NCBI GenBank assembly: GCA_038213005.1 | Contig: JBBQTU010000057.1 | Span: 1-18,982 of the forward strand | Reading direction: 5' to 3' | Length of the DNA: 18,982 bases | Source: JBBQTU01 sp038213005 | GTDB taxonomy: Bacteria; Planctomycetota; Phycisphaerae; Tepidisphaerales; Tepidisphaeraceae | In this document: piece after piece, positions 1-5,397 of the stretch | Layout: each line of letters starts with the position of its first letter | Position numbering within the stretch: the stretch's first letter is position 1 | The notes under the pieces: model-generated | The model's input: only the letters and a program-made list of their open reading frames with translations | Databases searched by the model: none | What the model was told of the DNA's origin: nothing | Translations under genes and position numbers: made by a program

Positions 1-129
1 CGCCATGACATGCTTTTCGCCCGTTTCGCGGTTTCCTGAACGCCCGAGGAACGTCCTCAGGCTCTTTGAGACAATGTACCACCGTTCTCTGCCCAATCAA
101 TGGCAAAGAGTGAGGAATCTCACGCCGGT

Positions 130-279
130 TTATGGCTCCCAAGGCAGGTCAAGCTGCTCGAACTGCTCGCGGTGGGCATGTTCGAGGAAGTCGGGATCAA
201 CTTCATAGCCAATGCCAATGCCGGGGGCGGGCTCCGGCAGCGGCCGAACTGGCGGGGCAGGCTGGGGCGGGGCGCGCAT
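130..279 (-). CDS. Possible small protein or gene remnant, 49 aa
   Basis: I do not recognise this ORF. Its second half, ending DFLEHAHREQFEQLDLPWEP, uses mostly G/C-ending codons and reads like real protein; the first third is proline-rich. The ATG at 279 lies just inside a short sequence repeated at 982, and no ribosome binding site is visible before it. The frame stays open upstream to 516, but that extension looks non-coding. It could be a small gene, the tail of a decayed gene, or chance. Confidence 0.25.
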   Translation of the reverse strand: MRAPPQPAPPVRPLPEPAPGIGIGYEVDPDFLEHAHREQFEQLDLPWEP

Positions 280-282
280 GGG

Positions 283-309
283 GAGAATGATACAGGGACG
301 GAGATAGTT
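283..309 (+). repeat. ATGATACAGGG repeat, copy 1
   Basis: About 27 bp beginning GAGAATGATACAGGG. It recurs at 982-1008 with about five mismatches, all in the second half. It is the first landmark of promoter-boxA module 1, about 240 bp before the promoter. Confidence 0.55.
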
Positions 310-523
310 ATGGTCGCTGCACTTGCTGTGCATACGCGAAACCGAGACGCGGCCGGGGAGAAACGCATGGCCGCGGAGACACCGACTTACGCGGGTATGA
401 AGAGCACTCCATCCGCGTGCATCAGCGGAAGCCGCGGTTGAAGGTCTTCCTCTGGTCGAAAGACTGAGGTATTCGGGTGAGCGTGTGACAGGACCGGAAA
501 ACGAAACATCCCTCAAATCCGAC

Positions 524-552
524 TTGACCCGGTCATCTCCCTACCGTATACT
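524..552 (+). promoter_or_regulatory. Strong sigma-70 promoter, module 1
   Basis: A TTGACC -35 box (524-529) and a TATACT -10 box (547-552) are separated by 17 bp, very near the housekeeping consensus. A boxA-like motif begins 43 nt after the -10 box. This is the layout of an rRNA-operon leader, but no rRNA follows. Confidence 0.65.
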
Positions 553-595
553 TCTCGCACTTAGCGGCCGCGCCCAGCGTGCGCGCCCATCATGG

Positions 596-615
596 TGCTC
601 TTTGAAAAGTGAATA
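596..615 (+). promoter_or_regulatory. boxA-like antitermination motif, copy 1
   Basis: TGCTCTTTGAAAAGTGAATA matches the bacterial boxA theme (TGCTCTTTAACA in E. coli, TTCTTTGAAAA in Bacillus rRNA leaders). NusB/NusE bind this RNA element to make RNA polymerase resist termination. The same sequence with one mismatch occurs at 1307, also behind a strong promoter. The NusB role is inferred from the motif and its position. Confidence 0.6.
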
Positions 616-703
616 GCCGGCCGAGAACTGGCAAATAACGCCATTGCGACCCTGCGACAAGTTGTCGAACGTGTGAGCTGTACCGATTGCTAATATATAC
701 CGC

Positions 704-716
704 CACCCTTCGGGTG
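704..716 (+). other. Small hairpin CACCC-TTC-GGGTG
   Basis: A perfect 5-bp stem with a three-base loop, about 90 nt after boxA copy 1. There is no U-run after it, so it is not a normal intrinsic terminator. It may be a structural part of the transcript from the promoter at 524. Confidence 0.3.
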
Positions 717-783
717 CTGAGTCGACTTACATTCAATCGCCTTTGCGACGCGCAACTTGATCATCTGACCCCCTGAATCGCAT

Positions 784-872
784 GTAACTCCTTGTGGGAA
801 CGGCTCTCCAGACCCCCTCCCCCCCACCCCTGAACAACGTGCGCATCTTGACCCTCCGGCCGCACGTAAGTC
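784..872 (+). repeat. C-rich dispersed repeat, copy A
   Basis: Three blocks at fixed spacing: GTAACTCCTT at 784, GACCCCCTCC plus a C-rich run at 811, and GCGCATCTTG at 841, closing with GCACGTAAGTC at 862-872. Copies C (1512) and B (14324) keep the same block spacing. Copy A follows boxA copy 1 by about 170 nt. Confidence 0.6.
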
Positions 873-873
873 T

Positions 874-917
874 GGACCCAGATAAGGGGACATCAGGACC
901 CAGATAAGGGGACATCA
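874..917 (+). repeat. Perfect 22-bp tandem duplication
   Basis: A 22-bp unit beginning GGACCCAGATAAGGGGAC is present twice back to back (874-895 and 896-917) with no mismatch. Read on the other strand the unit contains TGTCCCCTTATCTGGG, resembling TGTCCCC-type sequences found near REP-associated transposases; that resemblance is recalled, not tested. Confidence 0.8.
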
Positions 918-981
918 GACATTGTAGTTGCTTTCCATCGCAGCGGAATGGGCATCTGTATCGGGTGCTTCGATATGTCGA

Positions 982-1008
982 GAGAATGATACAGGGGCGC
1001 AATTAGTT
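982..1008 (+). repeat. ATGATACAGGG repeat, copy 2
   Basis: Second copy of the element at 283, identical over GAGAATGATACAGGG and about 80% identical over the next 12 bp. It lies about 233 bp before the module 2 promoter, close to the spacing in module 1. Confidence 0.55.
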
Positions 1009-1150
1009 GTCCGGCGCTGGCCGACCTTCCGCCCCGCGCCATGAGTCGCGGCGACGGCACAAAGCCGATCCTGCTGGCTACCGGCCAGCAACCCCGCCCG
1101 TTCGCTGGACACCCTCTCAGCGGGAGGCATCCGGGGCGACCGGCGGATGG

Positions 1151-1182
1151 CTCCCTTAGTGGGAGAGGGTCAGGGGTGAGGG
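1151..1182 (+). repeat. REP-like hairpin with G-rich tail
   Basis: CTCCC (1151-1155) and GGGAG (1161-1165) form a stem with a TTAGT loop, followed by the G-rich tail AGGGTCAGGGGTGAGGG. This is the form of a common class of small intergenic REP-like elements. A similar element lies at 5253. Confidence 0.45.
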
Positions 1183-1214
1183 ACTGTGGACCCTTCTAAA
1201 ATCCAACAATAGAC

Positions 1215-1244
1215 TTGAACAACCACCACACTCAAGCGTATACT
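1215..1244 (+). promoter_or_regulatory. Strong sigma-70 promoter, module 2
   Basis: TTGAAC (1215-1220) and TATACT (1239-1244) are 18 bp apart. The three bases before the -35 box (GAC) and the G before the -10 box match module 1. A boxA-like motif starts 62 nt downstream. The nearest convincing start codon on this strand is about 600 nt away, at 1851. Confidence 0.6.
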
Positions 1245-1306
1245 ACTCCGCAAGCCTCCAGCTCCGCGCGCTGGCGGCTTTCGGCCGGGTTATGGGCCCG
1301 TCCGGG

Positions 1307-1326
1307 TGCTCTTTGAAAAGTGGATA
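1307..1326 (+). promoter_or_regulatory. boxA-like antitermination motif, copy 2
   Basis: Nineteen of twenty bases match copy 1 at 596. The next few bases are also alike (AACCG here, GCCGG there). No rRNA, tRNA or CRISPR array follows. Confidence 0.6.
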
Positions 1327-1434
1327 ACCGCATCTGTCAGATCCGATTTAGCTCACCTCATTTCATACCTAACCGATAGGATTCAATGCACTCGTTTCAG
1401 TTTCGAGCTCCGAACTTTCCTCGTTTGCCCGTTG

Positions 1435-1460
1435 TTTCGGATTTCGATTTTCGGATTTCG
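1435..1460 (+). repeat. Degenerate TTTCGGATTTCG repeat
   Basis: TTTCGGATTTCG occurs twice with a short interruption (1435-1446 and 1449-1460), in a wider stretch with many TTTCG words from about 1394. It is one of three unrelated degenerate short repeats next to genes in this window. Confidence 0.45.
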
Positions 1461-1511
1461 TGCTTCCGCCCCATGCAGTGAAACTTGCGCACCTTCCCCC
1501 CCATTCCGCGC

Positions 1512-1580
1512 GTAACTCCTTCTGCCACCAGCGTTCCCGATACCCCCCACCCCCTCCTGCGAAAACCCGCGCATCTGCCC
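1512..1580 (+). repeat. C-rich dispersed repeat, copy C
   Basis: GTAACTCCTT at 1512, a GATACCCCCCACC run at 1539 and GCGCATCTGCCC at 1569 keep the 27- and 57-bp block spacing of copy A. The closing GCACGTAAGTC block is not recognisable. It lies about 185 nt after boxA copy 2. Confidence 0.5.
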
Positions 1581-1763
1581 AACCCCAGCCCCGACACGCC
1601 CCCAACCCCGGCCTCCGCCTCCGACAACGGCGACCTCCAGACCCCCGAGCCCCTGGACCCTGAAATCTCAATTCCTCAAATCTGAGATCCTCAAATCACC
1701 CATGCCCAGCCCTGACAACCATCCTCTGCCGGCCCTGCCACAACGCAGACCTCGCCACCCCTT

Positions 1764-1803
1764 CGTCGCTCAGTCGCTCCGTCGCTACGTCCCTACGTCG
1801 CTT
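1764..1803 (+). repeat. 8-bp degenerate tandem repeat, five units
   Basis: Five consecutive 8-mers: CGTCGCTC, AGTCGCTC, CGTCGCTA, CGTCCCTA, CGTCGCTT. The array ends 47 bp before the start codon of the next gene and just before a possible GTG start at 1806. Confidence 0.75.
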
Positions 1804-1850
1804 CTGTGCTGACCTCTCCCCGCCAATCGGTTAAACTCCACAACCAATCC

Positions 1851-3602
1851 ATGCAACCACAACCCCCACTGTCTCCCAATGCCCCCACCCCACTCTGGCG
1901 ACACGCCGCCGGCTCGGTGGCCCTGGTCTCGGCCGCCTTCTGCCTCTTCGTCGTGACAACCCTCATCCTCAGCGCCATCGAAGAACGCCGCCAGACGCCA
2001 CTGAACTCCCCCACCATCGTCAGCCTCAAACAGCAACTCGCCGACCGCCCCAACGACCCAGCGATCAAAGACCGCCTCCGCCAGACCGACCAGACGCTGC
2101 GACGCAGTTTCTTCGTTCAGCAGATCCGCCTTCAGCAGGGCGCCTGGCTTCTCCTCGGCGGCGGCGCCGCACTGATCCTCTCTCTCAAAGCCTACTGGCG
2201 ACTCTCCGCCACGCCTCCCACCATCCTCGCCGATCGCGTCGACGTCTGGAAAGAAGCCCGCGCCGCGCGCTGGGGCGTTGGCGCTTCGGCCGTCGTGACC
2301 TGCGCCGTCATGGCCACCTGGGCTCTGATGCCCGTGCCGCAGTTGCCCATCTCGCAACTCGCCGGCGTCACGCCATCGCCCCAAGTCGACGCGCTCGCGA
2401 TCGCGCCCCCGCCCACCTGGGACCAACGTCTCGCCAACTCACCCGGCTTCCGAGGCGCCGCCGGCGACGGCGTCGCGCGTCAGCAAGCCCCCCTGCCCGA
2501 GCACTGGGACGGTGCCAAGGGCCAGAACATCCTCTGGAAAACCCCCGTCCCCCTGCCCGGCAAAAGCTCTCCAGTTGTCTGGGGAGATCGCATTTTCCTC
2601 ACCGGCGCTGACGAGAAATCCCGCGAGGTATTCTGCTATGACGCCGCCAAGGGCACGCTCCTTTGGCGCAAGCCCGTCCCTCTCGGCCTCGCCACCGTGC
2701 CCGAGGTCTTCGGCGACACCGGTTACGCCGCGCCAACGCCCGCCTGCGACAACTCGGCCGTCTACGCCATCTTCGCCACCGGCGACCTGGGCGCCTTCGA
2801 CTTCCAGGGCAACTCCCTCTGGCGCAAGAGCCTCGGCGCCCCCGACAGCATGTACGGCTTTGCCGCGTCGCTACTCGCCGTCGATGGCAAGGTCATTGTG
2901 CAGTGGGACATGGGTGATGCCTCGGAGGCAGGCAAGTCCTCCCTGCTGGCATTCCAAGCCCTGACCGGCAAGCCTTTGTGGACCACGCCACGCCCCGTCC
3001 GCGCCTCGTGGTCATCCCCGGTCGTCGCCCGCACCCCCGCCGGCGACCGCCTGATCCTCAATGGCAACCCGTGGGTCGTCTCCTACGACCTCGCCACCGG
3101 CACCGAACTCTGGCGCGCCAGCGTCATGGACGGTGACGTCGCCTGCTCGCCGGTCTATCGCGATGGAGTCGTCTATGTCGCCAACGAGCGCGCCAAGGCT
3201 GCCGCAATCCGCGACGGCGGCAGCGGCGATGTCACCAGAACCCACATCGCCTGGACGGCCGAAGACAACCTGCCCGACATCGTCAGCCCACTGTGCGACG
3301 GCAAGAGCGTCCTCACCGTTACAGGCAGCGGCATGCTGACCTGCCTCGACGCCGCCACTGGAAACAAGAAGTGGGAGCACGACCTGGGCACTGCCGTCCA
3401 AGCCTCCCCCTTGCTGATCGGCGACGTGGTTTATCTGACCGTTGAAGAGGGCATCACCCATCGCTTCCGGCTTGGCGCCGCCTTCAAGCCCTTGGACACG
3501 TCGCCCCTGGGCGAGAAGGTCGCCGCATCGGTTGCCGCCGTTAACGGCCGACTCTATCTGCGCGGCGAAAGCAACCTGTTCTGCGTCGGCGCCGGCCGGT
3601 GA
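1851..3602 (+). CDS. Membrane-anchored PQQ-like beta-propeller protein, 583 aa
   Basis: The first third has three hydrophobic segments (about residues 22-43, 97-114 and 142-160). From residue 197 a repeat-containing region starts with SPGFRGAAGDG and runs through blade-like strands such as SSPVVWGDRIFLTG, GTLLWRKP, GTELWRA and GNKKWEHDLG. This is the pattern of PQQ-like (WD40-type) propellers that are abundant in planctomycetes and resemble BamB and quinoprotein dehydrogenases. No cofactor-binding enzyme motif is evident, so a binding or scaffold role at the periplasmic face is likelier than catalysis; this is inference. I chose the ATG at 1851 because the in-frame GTG at 1806 overlaps an 8-bp repeat array; neither has a clear Shine-Dalgarno. 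murA follows on the same strand after 249 bp. Confidence 0.8.
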   Translation: MQPQPPLSPNAPTPLWRHAAGSVALVSAAFCLFVVTTLILSAIEERRQTPLNSPTIVSLKQQLADRPNDPAIKDRLRQTDQTLRRSFFVQQIRLQQGAWLLLGGGAALILSLKAYWRLSATPPTILADRVDVWKEARAARWGVGASAVVTCAVMATWALMPVPQLPISQLAGVTPSPQVDALAIAPPPTWDQRLANSPGFRGAAGDGVARQQAPLPEHWDGAKGQNILWKTPVPLPGKSSPVVWGDRIFLTGADEKSREVFCYDAAKGTLLWRKPVPLGLATVPEVFGDTGYAAPTPACDNSAVYAIFATGDLGAFDFQGNSLWRKSLGAPDSMYGFAASLLAVDGKVIVQWDMGDASEAGKSSLLAFQALTGKPLWTTPRPVRASWSSPVVARTPAGDRLILNGNPWVVSYDLATGTELWRASVMDGDVACSPVYRDGVVYVANERAKAAAIRDGGSGDVTRTHIAWTAEDNLPDIVSPLCDGKSVLTVTGSGMLTCLDAATGNKKWEHDLGTAVQASPLLIGDVVYLTVEEGITHRFRLGAAFKPLDTSPLGEKVAASVAAVNGRLYLRGESNLFCVGAGR

Positions 3603-3707
3603 TCGGCGCCGCTCGGCTCTGGCGGCACAAAGCAGCCATTTCCGCCCACAATTCCCCTTGCGAAATCGGACTCGTTGGGTGATATTATCAGGCAACCTCA
3701 TCTGACA

Positions 3708-3724
3708 TCGTGGCGGTGCCACGA
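3708..3724 (+). other. Perfect 7-bp hairpin between propeller gene and murA
   Basis: TCGTGGC and GCCACGA pair around a GGT loop. There is no T-run after it, so an efficient intrinsic terminator is doubtful. Just upstream, TTGCGA (3658) and TATTAT (3683) with a 19-bp spacer could be a weak murA promoter. Confidence 0.35.
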
Positions 3725-3810
3725 CGACATGATGAGTGACACCGCCGCAAGATCGGTAGTGCCAGATAAGTCGAACCACAGGGAAACGCGACTCAGGAGT
3801 TGAGCCGCAA

Positions 3811-3826
3811 CCGGCCACAGGGCCGG
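3811..3826 (+). other. Hairpin in the murA leader
   Basis: CCGGCC and GGCCGG pair around an ACAG loop, 25 nt before the murA start codon. It could affect translation initiation, but nothing marks it as a known riboregulator. Confidence 0.3.
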
Positions 3827-3851
3827 CTTCCCAGGCCAGGGATGGGCCCAC

Positions 3852-5180
3852 ATGGATAGCTTCGTCATTCGCGGCGGCAACCGCCTCAAGGGAACAATCG
3901 AGATCTCCGGCAGCAAGAACAGCGCCTTGCCGCTGCTCTCGGCGTGCCTGATGGCCGAGGGCAAGACAGTCCTCCGCGGCGTCCCCAGGCTCAGCGACAT
4001 CGAGTCGATGATCCAGCTCATCGAGCAACTCGGCTGCAAGACCAAGCGCCACGAGCCCAAGGGTCTCGCTGTCGGCGAGGTCGCCCTCAACGGCCAGCTC
4101 GACGTCGAGGTCGTCTCCGAGACCCAGTGCTGGGCATCCTACGACATCGTCAAGACCATGCGCGCCAGCATCTGCGTCCTCGGGCCGCTCCTGGGCAAAC
4201 GTGGCCGCGCCCGAGTCTCGATCCCCGGCGGCTGCGCCATCGGCGACCGCCCCGTCGACCTGCACCTCCGCGGGCTGCAGAAACTCGGCGCCGAGTTCCG
4301 CTCCGAGAACGGCGACATCATCGGCGAAGTCCGCGGCCGCCTGAAGGGCTGCCGCATGTACCTCGGCGGCGCCCAGGGCCCGACCGTGCTGGGCACCATC
4401 AACGTCATGTGCGCAGCGGCCATGGCCGAAGGCGAAACCGTCCTGGTCGGCGCCGCCTGCGAACCCGAAGTCACTGACTGCGCCGAGTTCCTGAACAAGA
4501 TGGGCGCCAAGATTCGCGGCCAGGGCACGCCCGAATTACATATTGAAGGAGTCGATCGCCTCGCCGCCACCGAACACAAGGTCATCCCCGATCGCATCGA
4601 ATGCGGCACCTTCCTGATCGCCGCCGCCATCACCAACGGCGAACTCGAACTCCGCAACGCCAACCTCGATCACCTGATCGCGGTCGTCGACCGCCTTCAG
4701 GAAGTCGGCGTCCACATCAAGAGCGAGGGCGACAAGGTCCTGGTCTCCAGCACACGGCGGCTGTCGCCTGTGGAACTGACAACGCAGCCCTATCCCGGCT
4801 TCCCGACCGACCTGCAGGCCCAGCTTATGGCCCTGCTCACGATCGCCGACGGCAACAGCGTCATCACCGAGCGCATCTTCCCCGACCGGTTCCTGCACGT
4901 TGGTGAACTCAACCGCATGGGCGCTCACATCCGCAAGGAAGGCGCCACCGCGATCATCCAGGGCGTGAAGGATCTCCAAGGCGCCCGCGTCATGGCCAGC
5001 GATCTTCGCGCCAGCGCCGGGCTGGTCCTGGCCGCCCTGGTCGCCAAGGGCACGACCCAGATCGATCGCATCTACCACATCGATCGCGGCTACGAACGCA
5101 TCGAAACCAAGCTACAGGGCGTCGGCGCCCAGATCGACCGTGTTCCAGAAAAGGGCTCCGGGCCCACCCCCGCGGCATAG
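3852..5180 (+). CDS. murA: UDP-N-acetylglucosamine 1-carboxyvinyltransferase (MurA), 442 aa
   Basis: MurA transfers enolpyruvate from PEP to UDP-GlcNAc, the first committed step of peptidoglycan precursor synthesis in the cytoplasm, and is the fosfomycin target. The KN pair (Lys22-Asn23) is in SGSKNSALPLL. The catalytic loop reads PGGCAIGDRPVDLH with Cys128, so a fosfomycin-sensitive cysteine is present rather than Asp. The general base lies in GFPTDLQAQ (Asp320), and Arg387 in RASAGLV matches the conserved C-terminal arginine. The length is slightly above the usual 420 or so because of a short Gly/Pro-rich tail. The ribosome binding site is weak (CAGGGATGG). Its presence fits evidence that many planctomycetes do make peptidoglycan. 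Confidence 0.97.
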   Translation: MDSFVIRGGNRLKGTIEISGSKNSALPLLSACLMAEGKTVLRGVPRLSDIESMIQLIEQLGCKTKRHEPKGLAVGEVALNGQLDVEVVSETQCWASYDIVKTMRASICVLGPLLGKRGRARVSIPGGCAIGDRPVDLHLRGLQKLGAEFRSENGDIIGEVRGRLKGCRMYLGGAQGPTVLGTINVMCAAAMAEGETVLVGAACEPEVTDCAEFLNKMGAKIRGQGTPELHIEGVDRLAATEHKVIPDRIECGTFLIAAAITNGELELRNANLDHLIAVVDRLQEVGVHIKSEGDKVLVSSTRRLSPVELTTQPYPGFPTDLQAQLMALLTIADGNSVITERIFPDRFLHVGELNRMGAHIRKEGATAIIQGVKDLQGARVMASDLRASAGLVLAALVAKGTTQIDRIYHIDRGYERIETKLQGVGAQIDRVPEKGSGPTPAA

Positions 5181-5252
5181 GCAGGACCCAGCCGTTAAAG
5201 GACCGGCGCATCAATAGTGGCAGGAATGGCGCGATGATCTCTTCTTACTCCG

Positions 5253-5280
5253 CCCCCTTGGGGGAGGTTGGGAGGGGGTT
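5253..5280 (+). repeat. REP-like hairpin between convergent genes
   Basis: CCCCC-TT-GGGGG (5253-5264) is followed by AGGTTGGGAGGGGGTT. The architecture is that of the element at 1151: a short C/G stem, then a G-rich tail. It sits between the 3' ends of murA and the GH-GT2 gene and could act as a boundary. The rest of this 217-bp gap shows nothing clear. Confidence 0.45.
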
Positions 5281-5397
5281 GGCCTCTCTGAGCCGGGCTG
5301 TTGTTGATGTATCAGTCCTAAAGGCGTGCGGTCCTGCTGTCGTGACCCAACCGGCGGGACGGCGCAGGCACGCTCGCACTTGCACGCAGGCGGTGGG

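Larger units (their letters stand above)
1..1850. other. Gene-poor region with two promoter-boxA modules and several repeats
   Basis: No open frame here has both a recognisable protein and gene-like codon use, except possibly a 49-codon minus-strand ORF near the left edge. The region holds two copies of an ordered set of landmarks: an ATGATACAGGG repeat, a sigma-70 promoter, a boxA-like motif and a C-rich repeat. It also has a 22-bp tandem duplication, a REP-like hairpin and degenerate short repeats. Around 409-446 a run of roughly 10-bp degenerate units resembling CATCCGCGTG is also visible. No tRNA or rRNA was seen. Confidence 0.6.

Noticed and set aside
61..76. GGCTCTTTGAGACAATG as a third boxA copy
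   Set aside because: It has several mismatches from the other two and the window starts too close to check for a promoter upstream.
596..900. CRISPR leader and array after boxA copy 1
   Set aside because: No regularly spaced repeats; the only direct repeat is a 22-bp tandem pair with no spacer.
3012..4265. Long minus-strand frame of 417 codons
   Set aside because: It is antisense to the propeller gene and murA, whose families are clear; its composition is typical of a high-GC shadow.
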